A stretch of DNA of 64,000 nucleotides, from NCBI RefSeq assembly GCF_001280565.1, contig NZ_LGRO01000001.1:2046001-2110000 (forward strand). Direction: 5' to 3'. The position numbers and the translations under genes were made by a program. Below the pieces are notes generated by a model. It searched no databases, had not been told where the DNA came from, and was given only the letters and a program-made list of their open reading frames with translations. The DNA comes from Sulfobacillus thermosulfidooxidans. Lineage in GTDB: Bacteria; Bacillota; Sulfobacillia; Sulfobacillales; Sulfobacillaceae. Of this stretch, positions 25,326-33,297 are shown piece after piece. Each line of letters opens with the position of its first letter. Positions within the stretch are counted from its first letter, which is position 1.

Positions 25326-25517
25326 GTTTTCTAGCCTCCCAAACCTCCGTCTTCCCAATTCATCCGGGAACTCATGTTGCGTGTCTTAAGCATATCTCGG
25401 GGATAACCAAAATGCAGTGCTAATCCTAGTGCCATCTTCCGTCTCATCATTGTCGGCACGGCCATCTTTTATCCCTGTTTTTTCCAATCCTTTACTCGAC
25501 AAAATTTTTCAAGTTTG

Positions 25518-25547
25518 TTGACTATATTTTGGTAGTTCTGGTATTAT
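25518..25547 (+). promoter_or_regulatory. Promoter of abrB
   Basis: TTGACT at 25518-25523, an 18-base spacer and TATTAT at 25542-25547, about 37 bases before the abrB start. Confidence 0.75.
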
Positions 25548-25584
25548 ACTTCCAAAAGCTTGTCGAATATGAGGGAGTGAAGGC

Positions 25585-25833
25585 ATGAAGTCAACAGGAA
25601 TTGTCCGTCGAGTGGACGAGCTTGGTCGCGTCGTCCTGCCTATTGAATTGCGGAGGACATTACAAATTGAAGACAAAGATTCCTTAGAAATCTATGTCGA
25701 TGGAGAAAAAATCGTCCTGCGGAAATATGAACCGGCGTGCATTTTCTGCGGAAACGCCGAAAACATTGAGACTTTCCGCGGTAAGAATATTTGCCACGAT
25801 TGCTTAAAAAGCTTGCATATTGAAGCGGTTTAA
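25585..25833 (+). CDS. abrB: AbrB family transition-state regulator
   Basis: An 82-residue DNA-binding protein. The N-terminal swapped-hairpin domain is typical: MKSTGIVRRVDELGRVVLPI, then ELRRTLQI and LEIYVDGEKIVLRKY. The C-terminal half keeps a CxxC...CxxC arrangement (CIFCG and CHDCL), as in Clostridium-type AbrB proteins. AbrB represses stationary-phase genes in B. subtilis. GAGGGAGTGAAGGC precedes the ATG. It converges on rsmI with a four-base overlap, the same relation as abrB and yabC in B. subtilis. Confidence 0.94.
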   Translation: MKSTGIVRRVDELGRVVLPIELRRTLQIEDKDSLEIYVDGEKIVLRKYEPACIFCGNAENIETFRGKNICHDCLKSLHIEAV

Positions 25834-26690
25834 TTGTTCCGGCTCTTTTGAGCGCGATTATACAATTCTCGACGGGAAATGTGATATTGGGAGGCGATCT
25901 GCTGGGTCGCCTCTTTGATTGTGTGCCCTGCTGCAACCAAATTTTCCACGTCATCAATAAGCTTGCCCCAGTCGGGTTCTTGATCACAAACGGAAGGCAT
26001 TGGTCCTAACACTAAGACCATTTCTCCCTTCCAAGTCCGGTTTTGACTCACTAACTCACCCAGCGTCCCTTTCCAAAACTCTTCAAAGTGTTTAGTCAGT
26101 TCCCGCCCGAGAACAACCAGGCGATCCCTCCCTAAAAGCTCCACAAGATCGGCTAAGGTCTTGTCCATATGATGAGGGGCTTCATAAATCACACTGGCAT
26201 AAGGACAAGCATGAATTTCCTGTAGTCTCTCGCGCCGGGCTTTTCCATGTGGCGGGATAAAGCCCCAAAATACATAGGGGTGGGGAAATCCTGAAGCTGC
26301 AAATGCTGTAACCTGCGCCGACGGGCCAGGAATGACCGAAAACGGAATATGGTTTTCATAAAGCCAGACCATTAGTTCTTGACCCGGATCAGAAATAGCC
26401 GGCATTCCCCGGTCTGAAACCAGTGCAAGACTTTCTCCTTGGGCAATCCACGTTGCCACTTGTTGCAGACGCTGTGACGCATTATGGGCATGAAACGACA
26501 CCAAGGGACGGTGGATATCAAAAGTACGGCAAAGAATTTCTGTTTCCCGGGTATCTTCGCATAAAATCCGGTCAACCTGCCGTAATACCGCTTGGGCTCG
26601 GGGCGAAAAGTCTTCGAGGTTTCCAATAGGCGTTCCCACCAGGTATACATGCCCGGGTTCTACCCAGTGATGATCCGTGTTTACAGACAC
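25830..26690 (-). CDS. rsmI: 16S rRNA (cytidine-2'-O)-methyltransferase
   Basis: Adds the 2'-O-methyl group at C1402 of 16S rRNA. The 286-residue protein has the tetrapyrrole-methylase fold: YLVGTPIGNLEDFSPRA at the start, ILCEDTRET, SDRGMPAISDPG and IPGPSAQVTAFAASG, all diagnostic for RsmI. The GTG at 26690 overlaps the end of the GIY-YIG gene by 10 bases. A C-terminal helical extension (HTIKEATQQIASQYHISRRE) resembles an HTH, as in many Firmicutes orthologues. Confidence 0.95.
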   Translation of the reverse strand: MSVNTDHHWVEPGHVYLVGTPIGNLEDFSPRAQAVLRQVDRILCEDTRETEILCRTFDIHRPLVSFHAHNASQRLQQVATWIAQGESLALVSDRGMPAISDPGQELMVWLYENHIPFSVIPGPSAQVTAFAASGFPHPYVFWGFIPPHGKARRERLQEIHACPYASVIYEAPHHMDKTLADLVELLGRDRLVVLGRELTKHFEEFWKGTLGELVSQNRTWKGEMVLVLGPMPSVCDQEPDWGKLIDDVENLVAAGHTIKEATQQIASQYHISRRELYNRAQKSRNN

Positions 26691-26944
26691 GATAGTTTAA
26701 GGGCCTCCTTTGCTCTATGGGGCAGCTGTTTAATGCGGTATTCTTCGCGCAACGCCTGGGATTTGGTGTATGGTCCAAACTGACACCAGACCTCCAGCGG
26801 CTTATGTGCCCGGGTAAATTTGGCGCCTTTTCCTCGCTGATGAACGCGAAAACGCTGAACCAGATTGGTTGTGATTCCGGTATAAAACACATCACCTTGA
26901 CATCGTAAAATATAGACCCACCATATGGCCTTATTGCCGGACAT
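26681..26944 (-). CDS. GIY-YIG nuclease superfamily protein (YazA-like)
   Basis: An 87-residue single-domain GIY-YIG protein of the UPF0213/YazA group; the cellular role is unknown. Motifs are WWVYILRC followed by FYTGITTNLVQRFRVHQ, with the second YIG strand as YTG. Overlaps of 14 bases with holB and 10 with rsmI place it in one operon, the same order as yazA-yabC in B. subtilis. Confidence 0.9.
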   Translation of the reverse strand: MSGNKAIWWVYILRCQGDVFYTGITTNLVQRFRVHQRGKGAKFTRAHKPLEVWCQFGPYTKSQALREEYRIKQLPHRAKEALKLSCL

Positions 26945-27653
26945 GATCGAACACGTCCCGTAAAATCTCTTTGATCAAGTCCTGGGAACCATTGGCGTTC
27001 AAATGTTGAAAAGCTTGATAACTCGCTTCCCAGAGTTCTAGCCAGGCTTTGTTCTGGTGCCGGCGATATTGGGTTCTGACCCAATAAGAAAACTGAATCA
27101 GTTGTTCTTTGGTTAAGTCATTGCCGGCAAAAAATTGATAAGGATCAAACTGCCTAGCTTCATCCTGGAGATCGGGATCAGCCCGCACGACTTGGCATCG
27201 GCTTCTCACCGTAGGTAAGAGTCCATGAGTTTGTTCTGTCACTAAAATAAAGGTGACATAGCTAGGGGGTTCCTCGAGACTTTTTAACAAATAATTTTGG
27301 GCCGCTTCGGTTAAACGGTGGGCTTGGTCCACCCAAATAACCAAACGATGGCTCCACAGTGGCGGCCGGTTAATATTCTGCAAAACGATCTGTAACTGAT
27401 CGCGACGAATCCGGTCTTTTTCCGGTTGGATATGAATGACATCCGGATGGTCGAAGATATCACGTGAACAGGACCGGCACTCACACCCTCTATATCCCTG
27501 TTCTTCGCAGGTCATTTGTCGTGAAAGCGCGGTGGTTAGTAAATCCGCCTTCTCTTGGCGTCCTTGAATCACCAAGGCGTGGCCTAAACGCTTGGTTTGC
27601 CACGCCTGCAGAATCAGGGGCCACGAACTTAAATACGCTTTAGAATTTTTCAT
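26931..27653 (-). CDS. holB: DNA polymerase III delta' subunit
   Basis: Clamp-loader subunit. The 240 residues show a degenerate N-terminal AAA fold with a four-cysteine zinc module (CEEQGYRGCECRSC), DVIHIQPEKDRIRRDQL, LVIWVDQAHRLTEAAQN, LLKSLEEPP and TVRSRCQ, the standard order. The C-terminal collar domain is shorter than in E. coli. The ATG at 27653 lies within the end of darA (14-base overlap); a TTG at 27674 extends the frame but has no better site. In B. subtilis yaaR lies between yaaQ and holB; here it is missing. Confidence 0.92.
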   Translation of the reverse strand: MKNSKAYLSSWPLILQAWQTKRLGHALVIQGRQEKADLLTTALSRQMTCEEQGYRGCECRSCSRDIFDHPDVIHIQPEKDRIRRDQLQIVLQNINRPPLWSHRLVIWVDQAHRLTEAAQNYLLKSLEEPPSYVTFILVTEQTHGLLPTVRSRCQVVRADPDLQDEARQFDPYQFFAGNDLTKEQLIQFSYWVRTQYRRHQNKAWLELWEASYQAFQHLNANGSQDLIKEILRDVFDHVRQ

Positions 27654-27966
27654 AACGATCAATGTCCACGACAAATATTGTTGCCCCGCCCACAGTCACC
27701 TCAACCGGGAAAGGAATATACGGTTCTCCACTATGCGAGGGCGTTTGTGGCGTAAGCGTCTCTTGCCGGGCAGCTGACGTCCGTTTCAAAATATGAATGA
27801 CCGCTTCGACATCTTTTTCTTCAATTCCCACCAATATCGTCGTGTTGCCCTCGCGCAAAAAGCCTCCCGTACTCGCCAATTTCGTCGCCCGAAATCCCCG
27901 CCGGTTAAGTTCGGTAACCGCTCCCGATGCATCTTTGTCCTGAAGAATGGCAATGACCAGTTTCAC
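27640..27966 (-). CDS. darA: Cyclic di-AMP receptor PstA/DarA (PII-like)
   Basis: A 108-residue PII-like trimeric protein that binds cyclic di-AMP (YaaQ/DarA/PstA). Diagnostic strings are LVIAILQDKD, RATKLASTGGFLREGNTT, VGIEEKDV and PFPVEVTVGGATIFV, the last two nearly as in B. subtilis YaaQ. GTG 27966 is seven bases after GGAGG; the TTG just before it is too close. It sits between tmk and holB, its conserved place. Confidence 0.96.
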   Translation of the reverse strand: MKLVIAILQDKDASGAVTELNRRGFRATKLASTGGFLREGNTTILVGIEEKDVEAVIHILKRTSAARQETLTPQTPSHSGEPYIPFPVEVTVGGATIFVVDIDRYEKF

Positions 27967-28083
27967 CAAGAAACCTCCTCATAAATAAATCCATCCCTGA
28001 AAGACCCTTCACGGTTGTGCCATGTTAAGTATCCCGTTTGCATACGTCGTCTACGCTCTATCTTGTCGTCATCATGCAGGACG

Positions 28084-28695
28084 TTACTCAATATTTAAAT
28101 AGGATTTCACCACATGCTGAATGTCTTTCGCCACATCTTCCACCGGACGCATACTGGCCACAATATGCCATCGGGCAGGATCTTGTTCAACGAGTTTATT
28201 ATAGCCGGATTCCACCCGTTGGAAAAATTCTCTTCCCGACTTTTCAATATGGTCCTCTCCTTCGAAAAATGAAGGACCCTTGAGCCAAAATGTCAGGTCA
28301 GGTTTTAATCCCTCTGTGACGTGCTGATTTACTGTTTCGACCCACTGGACATCGATTCCCCGACCATATCCCTGGTATGCCACGGATGAATCGCTGAACC
28401 GGTCCATGATGACAATGTGTCCTTGCGCTAATAAGGGGCGAATGACCGTTTTGACGAGTTCCGCCCGGGCCGCTGCAAAAAGTAATAATTCGGCCTCAGC
28501 ACTGTGTATTTGTACCGTATGCAATAACAAGCTTCGTAGTGATTCGCCAAGCATGGTGCCCCCGGGTTCCCTAAGCACCGTTACCGGATATCCAATGGTT
28601 CGCAGCCATGCTGCCAAACGCAAGATCTGCGTCGTTTTACCGACTTTTTCTATACCCTCAAATGAAATTAGGGCACTGCGTTTTTGATCACCCAT
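28084..28695 (-). CDS. tmk: Thymidylate kinase
   Basis: Phosphorylates dTMP to dTDP. The 203 residues include the P-loop FEGIEKVGKTTQ, where the usual FEGxDGxGKTT has E-K in place of D-G; then REPGGTMLGE, IVIMDRFSDSSVAYQGYGRG with the DR motif, and LIDs typical for the family. The start overlaps the end of the yaaO-like gene by 28 bases, and darA follows after about 120 bases. Despite the P-loop substitution, overall similarity is strong. Confidence 0.94.
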   Translation of the reverse strand: MGDQKRSALISFEGIEKVGKTTQILRLAAWLRTIGYPVTVLREPGGTMLGESLRSLLLHTVQIHSAEAELLLFAAARAELVKTVIRPLLAQGHIVIMDRFSDSSVAYQGYGRGIDVQWVETVNQHVTEGLKPDLTFWLKGPSFFEGEDHIEKSGREFFQRVESGYNKLVEQDPARWHIVASMRPVEDVAKDIQHVVKSYLNIE

Positions 28696-30095
28696 AGCCC
28701 TTCATCCTTCCCTTCATCATCCCCTGTTGGGGGAGGGGGTTGTAATCCTTTTAGGTCTCCACTGCCCCTTAAGTACCATTCCCGGTACTCTGTTAGCCAT
28801 GATATCACGTCTTGATTAATGCCTTCGCCCGGAACAACGAGAGGAATGCCCGGGGGATAAGGTATCAAGGGTCTTGCTGCGATCCGGCCTAAAGCTTTGG
28901 ACCAGGGAATCCATTCGTTTTCTGCCGTCATCGCCTGGTAAGGCGGCATTATTTGTTGCAGGATAGGCCAGCGTCTCCAGTGAGCAGCCCGGTGATAATC
29001 AATGTCTCGGTGAGCAAGAACAGCAGCTAGGGCGGACTTCACCGTATTGATGTCATCATAAGGCGTCACAATGAGCGTCACGCCAAAGGGATCTGATTTT
29101 TCTTCCACCCCAAATTGTTCGAGTCGGTGAAGAAGACGGGATCCGTCTCCAAGAATGGTCAATTTAGCGGCATCAGCTTGTCCGCCTTGACGCTCCCACC
29201 AATCTTGCAACAGGCTCAGCCCCTGATCCCGCCACCTCACACGCAAGTCTCGCAACTGCTCGGCTAAAACTTGCCAGCCTCGGTGGTATTCTCTCTGATG
29301 GCGTAAATATTGGAAGTAATCAAGAGACGCTAATAAGAGATAAGAAGGGCTCGACGTCGCCAAAAGATCCCACGTATCTTGGACCTGAGACATGGAAATG
29401 ATTTCAGAATTCAGGTGCAATAGACCAGTTTGCGTTAAACTGAGTTCGGTCTTGTGCACCCCATGACACACTAAATCGGCGCCTTGCATCAATGCAGAAC
29501 GGGGAAAACCCTCATGTCCCCAAAAATGTGTGCCATGGGCTTCATCAACGATTAATGGAATGTTGTGCTGACGGCAAATGGCTGCCGTGGCCGAAAGATC
29601 CGCTGCGAGTCCTTCATAAGTGGGATTTGTCACAATGACAGCTTTCGGCTTAAATTGTTCAATGAGCCGGGCACGTTCCTCATCGTTGACAGGCAACGGA
29701 TAACCCCCGGGCCCCATCTCGGAATAGGCCCAAATCGGCCGAAGGTGTCCGAGGATTAAGGCCGCATGCACCGAGCGGTGGGCAATGCGATCCACCACAA
29801 CGGAAGACCGCGGCGGACACGCCGCTAAAACGGCTGCCATAACTGGCAAGGTCGCCCCCTGGACCGAATACCATGTTTTTTGGGCACCAAAACTTTGGGC
29901 CATGAGGCGCTCAGAATCATGAATAGGATCGTGGCCATCCGATTTGGGGGTCAGTTCGCGCACTTCTGTCACGTCCCACTCCCCTAACAAATAGGGTAAG
30001 GGCATCCGGCCTTTGTGACCAGGCGTATGCCACCTGGCTTTGCCGCTAGCACTATAAGCCTTGAGCGCTTCAATAATCGGCGTTCTTAACACCAA
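28668..30095 (-). CDS. Orn/Lys/Arg decarboxylase family protein (YaaO/SpeA-like)
   Basis: PLP enzyme of the group III decarboxylase fold, about 475 residues. HTPGHKGRMPLPYL at the start and VDEAHGTHFWGHEGFP with the PLP-pairing aspartate are typical; the PLP lysine is in CHGVHKTELSLTQTG. YaaO-type proteins include arginine or lysine decarboxylases; substrate cannot be fixed here. The TTG at 30095 (AAAGGAGAG nine bases upstream) or GTG at 30092 fits best, since the longer frame to 30158 runs through the preceding gene. Same yaaO-tmk-yaaQ order as B. subtilis. Confidence 0.9.
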   Translation of the reverse strand: MVLRTPIIEALKAYSASGKARWHTPGHKGRMPLPYLLGEWDVTEVRELTPKSDGHDPIHDSERLMAQSFGAQKTWYSVQGATLPVMAAVLAACPPRSSVVVDRIAHRSVHAALILGHLRPIWAYSEMGPGGYPLPVNDEERARLIEQFKPKAVIVTNPTYEGLAADLSATAAICRQHNIPLIVDEAHGTHFWGHEGFPRSALMQGADLVCHGVHKTELSLTQTGLLHLNSEIISMSQVQDTWDLLATSSPSYLLLASLDYFQYLRHQREYHRGWQVLAEQLRDLRVRWRDQGLSLLQDWWERQGGQADAAKLTILGDGSRLLHRLEQFGVEEKSDPFGVTLIVTPYDDINTVKSALAAVLAHRDIDYHRAAHWRRWPILQQIMPPYQAMTAENEWIPWSKALGRIAARPLIPYPPGIPLVVPGEGINQDVISWLTEYREWYLRGSGDLKGLQPPPPTGDDEGKDEGLWVIKNAVP

Positions 30096-30135
30096 AGACC
30101 GTCTCTCCTTTCTTTTGTGTGTTCTTCTTGATATC

Positions 30136-31554
30136 TCACCACGAACCCCGGTGTTCAAATAAAATGGCCGTCTTGGTCTTTATAATAGGTGTCCATTGTT
30201 TAGGCAATGATAATAAATATGTCGACACCGCGGTTTTCGGTTGCCACAGCACATAGTGCACATGATACTGCTTCCAAATGATATTCGGATTTTCTGTTAA
30301 ATTTTTGATAGCCATATATTGGTTGAGTTGATGTCCCTGTAAATAAAAGTCTGTCCGACCGTCAATAAACACGGGGATATGCTGGGAGATCAGGTATCCT
30401 CCCCAATGATACATGTTAAAAACCCGGCCCTGATGGGTTTTAAGATATTGTGCTGCCAAAATTGGTTCTCCTACCGGTTTTCCAGGGGGGACGATGGGTT
30501 TTTCAAAAAGGATTAACCCGGTTAACAACAGCACAATCGGTGCTACCACATATCCTTGAATCCGGCGAAAAGGCCAATCCCGGGTGAAAACTCCCAGTAA
30601 CACAGCCCACTGCACATCGTAATAAGGAAGAAACCGGATCGATTTCATTGTGGCATAAAAGAGACCGGCCACAAGAAAAAAGTCGGGCCAATTCACTGGG
30701 ATGTTACCAAACAGCATCAGCAACACCAGAAGGAATAGGGGAACCAAAATCACGACAACCCAAATCATCATGTGGAAATTCGGCGATTGCCATTCCGCGA
30801 TATACTGTGCAATACGTTCAGAAAATGACACATGCCAAGAATAGGCCCAAAGTCCGGGCCCGTTGGGATTAATGAACGAGCCCAGGACCGACACGATAAA
30901 GACCCCCGCCCATTGTTTCAGCGATACCTGGCTCGGCACCGTTTTAACCCGGGCCGTATTAATCGGCACCATTATCCAAATACCTTCCAATAGGAGCAAC
31001 AAAAACCCCAGAAGGAAGCTGCCATGCATATTAGTCCATACCCACAGTAAGGGTACCGACCACCAAAGACGCCTCGGATGCGTTTTGGCATCCCACAAAA
31101 TGATGAGCATCCAAACAAAAAAAACATAGCTAAAAGATTGAGGCCGGTCCTTGACAAATTCGACCAATCCAGGGGTCGCCATTAAAACCAAGAGGCCATT
31201 TTTAAGACCTTTAATGCCCCGCAAGGATAACAACCAGGCCAATGACACTACCAAAATAGTTCCCATTCCGGCTGACATCAACCAAAATGCTACGCCTCCC
31301 ATCTCAGACACCAAGGCCGCTAAGAGAACTTCATAGCCCCATTCTTCTGTGACCCAAGGCTTGTGGTACAGGGTATAGGAAAAAACATCACGATGTAAGA
31401 CGAGATGGTGATGAATCATATACTGGCCCGCCGCCCATTGCCAAAACACATCCCCACTTAAACCATTGTGAAGACTTTGCGCCCAAAACAAACTCGCTGC
31501 CAAAACAATCAAAGCGCCTTGCATAAACTGGTGATCGCGTCGTGTCATCGTCAT
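30136..31554 (-). CDS. Polytopic membrane protein, glycosyltransferase-39-like
   Basis: A 472-residue membrane protein with about ten transmembrane segments and a C-terminal soluble end of about 100 residues. Early loop residues (NGLSGDVFWQWAAGQ, then VTEEWGYEVLL) and VWTNMHGSFLLGFLLLL resemble the polyprenyl-phosphate-sugar transferase (GT-C) layout, which has acidic residues in the first outer loop. The C-terminal part has GRVFNMYHWGGYLI and VFIDGRTDFY, seen in uncharacterised relatives. ATG 31554 follows TAGGAG. It lies upstream of the yaaO-like gene. Function is not proven. Confidence 0.65.
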   Translation of the reverse strand: MTMTRRDHQFMQGALIVLAASLFWAQSLHNGLSGDVFWQWAAGQYMIHHHLVLHRDVFSYTLYHKPWVTEEWGYEVLLAALVSEMGGVAFWLMSAGMGTILVVSLAWLLSLRGIKGLKNGLLVLMATPGLVEFVKDRPQSFSYVFFVWMLIILWDAKTHPRRLWWSVPLLWVWTNMHGSFLLGFLLLLLEGIWIMVPINTARVKTVPSQVSLKQWAGVFIVSVLGSFINPNGPGLWAYSWHVSFSERIAQYIAEWQSPNFHMMIWVVVILVPLFLLVLLMLFGNIPVNWPDFFLVAGLFYATMKSIRFLPYYDVQWAVLLGVFTRDWPFRRIQGYVVAPIVLLLTGLILFEKPIVPPGKPVGEPILAAQYLKTHQGRVFNMYHWGGYLISQHIPVFIDGRTDFYLQGHQLNQYMAIKNLTENPNIIWKQYHVHYVLWQPKTAVSTYLLSLPKQWTPIIKTKTAILFEHRGSW

Positions 31555-31644
31555 CAAAACTCCTAAAATTTTCTTGTATTGCTTGTTCGCAACAGGGACT
31601 AAAATGTCCTGCTTTCGAATATCTCCTAACCAGGAGGGATGGAC

Positions 31645-32304
31645 ATGAAGCAGAAATTTTCTATGTCCCGGAGAACTGCAGGATGGTTAATGGCGTTGTT
31701 GGTCGCTTTTGTGGTGGTGCACTATGCCTACCAGAAAGCACCCGGTCCCTTGACCCGCGCGGTCACAGGCCAGCCCGCTATCCAAGTGGCACTACGGGGG
31801 GAAATTACGAATCTTAATGCCAATACGGTGGCCTTAACATTAGAGGATCCCCATGGCGATTTAACAACATTGTCGCGCATAGTTCAATTAACCGACCATA
31901 CCCAATATGTCATGCCCGGGGAACCGCCATTAACAGGCACCAGCGGTCTCAAATACTTGCAAAAAGGCTATCGTGTTTTTGTCAAAGGTCGGGGAACCGC
32001 CGATAACCAAGTCATTGCCCAAGTCATTCATGTGTCGTTTCCACCCATTAACGGCACAATCAGTGCATTAAGTCCGTCCTTACTCACACTCAAAGTGCCC
32101 AACCAACCGCAACTCGCCAATATTGCTCTGACGTCTCATACCGCCATTTATGTTCCGGAAGGGAACTGGAGCAAGTTACAGGTGGGTGCTCCGGTTCGAG
32201 TGTGGGTCATTCCGACTACCAATGGCAATACCTCTTCTCTCACTGCCTTATCGGTAATGGTCTTGTCGGCTGCTCAAACATCGGCCTCCTCGTTGAAGCC
32301 ATAA
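31645..32304 (+). CDS. Membrane-anchored secreted protein with repeated beta domain (DUF5666-like)
   Basis: A 219-residue protein with one N-terminal membrane or signal segment (WLMALLVAFVVVHYAYQ) and two similar beta-barrel-like halves. The first starts VALRGEITNLNANTVALTL, the second starts VSFPPINGTISALSPSLLTL; both contain a 'V.G.I..L....L.L' pattern like DUF5666. ATG 31645 follows AGGAGGGATGGAC. It is divergent from the membrane protein at 30136-31554 and is followed by a strong hairpin. Binding role is unknown. Confidence 0.6.
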   Translation: MKQKFSMSRRTAGWLMALLVAFVVVHYAYQKAPGPLTRAVTGQPAIQVALRGEITNLNANTVALTLEDPHGDLTTLSRIVQLTDHTQYVMPGEPPLTGTSGLKYLQKGYRVFVKGRGTADNQVIAQVIHVSFPPINGTISALSPSLLTLKVPNQPQLANIALTSHTAIYVPEGNWSKLQVGAPVRVWVIPTTNGNTSSLTALSVMVLSAAQTSASSLKP

Positions 32305-32314
32305 CTCCCATATA

Positions 32315-32349
32315 GGGATCCGGGATCCAAATTTCATTGCCCGGATCCC
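32315..32349 (+). terminator. Hairpin after the DUF5666-like gene
   Basis: GGGATCCGGG pairs perfectly with CCCGGATCCC over a 15-base loop, 10 bases after the stop codon. No T run follows, so termination is probable but not typical. Confidence 0.5.
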
Positions 32350-32517
32350 ATTCTAAGACTTCTCGCCATTGGGAAGGCACTCACGTCCCTGTTTTCAATT
32401 TACCAAGAATATGGCGTTTTATAGGGAATTTTGCCGTATCATATTTTTAAGAAACCAATAAGTGTTAACAAACTTCCATTTCGGGTTGGCAGAGGTTCTC
32501 GATTAGGAGGGTACATT

Positions 32518-33231
32518 TTGGATCGCATCTATTTGCTTCATGGCTTTATGGGCACTTCACAGAGTCATTTTCTCCACCAAATTACCGCCTGGCACGATAT
32601 TTTTACGGTGATTCCCATTGATTTACCGGGACATGGGTCAAATCCCTTGGACGGCACCCGTCCCTATTTTTCTTCAACGCTTTCATGGCTCATGGATCTC
32701 ATTGAAGACCAAGGTCGAGGACATCTTGTCGGCTTATCGTTAGGCGCTTCTCTTGCCATACATGTGGCCTTAAACAACCCAGGTTTGTGTCAAACCCTCG
32801 TGTTAAGTGGCTACTCGCCCTTTATTCCTGAAGAACTCGAACCGTTAATGCGGCAACAATATGAGCAATTTCAACGTATTGAACAAGAACAGCCCCAAAT
32901 CGTTCAAGAATTTCTCACGCTCCATGGTACACGCTGGAAGAATACATTAATGGCGGTTCTTGATGATATGACCTTTCATTATCCCCGTGTCGATGATCAC
33001 GCCCTCAGAACTCTTTCTGTTCCGACACTCGTGCTTAATGGCTCGCAAGAATCCTACGAACGCCATGCTGCCGTTCATGTAGCCGATATCGGTAATCCTC
33101 TGTTGCAAGTAGGCCTTATTCCCGGAGCAGGGCACGTTGCTAATAGGCAAAAACCTGATGTTTACAACACCATGGTACTCGATTTCTGGGCGGGATTGTC
33201 TGTGACGGACAAACCTGTTTCTCCTTCATAA
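32518..33231 (+). CDS. Alpha/beta hydrolase (MenH-like)
   Basis: A 237-residue alpha/beta hydrolase. The oxyanion motif LLHGFMGTSQSH, the nucleophile elbow LVGLSLGASLAIH and the histidine motif GAGHVANRQKP are in order; the acidic residue is likely in LVLNGSQE. This spacing resembles MenH, the enzyme of menaquinone synthesis, but no other men gene is near, so the substrate is open. TTG 32518 follows AGGAGGGTACATT exactly; the longer upstream frame lacks support. Confidence 0.8.
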   Translation: MDRIYLLHGFMGTSQSHFLHQITAWHDIFTVIPIDLPGHGSNPLDGTRPYFSSTLSWLMDLIEDQGRGHLVGLSLGASLAIHVALNNPGLCQTLVLSGYSPFIPEELEPLMRQQYEQFQRIEQEQPQIVQEFLTLHGTRWKNTLMAVLDDMTFHYPRVDDHALRTLSVPTLVLNGSQESYERHAAVHVADIGNPLLQVGLIPGAGHVANRQKPDVYNTMVLDFWAGLSVTDKPVSPS

Positions 33232-33251
33232 TTGCCCGTCCTAAAGAAAAA

Positions 33252-33278
33252 TGGCGGCGCCCCATTTAGGCACCGCCA
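33252..33278. terminator. Bidirectional terminator between convergent genes
   Basis: TGGCGGCGCC-CCATTTA-GGCACCGCCA forms a nearly perfect stem flanked by AAAAA on the left and AGAAAA on the right, between the hydrolase and the permease genes. Confidence 0.7.
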
Positions 33279-33297
33279 GAAAACCTGAGCCTTAGGA

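Noticed and set aside
28300-28700. Antisense frame over tmk
   Set aside because: Shadow of tmk; no independent evidence.
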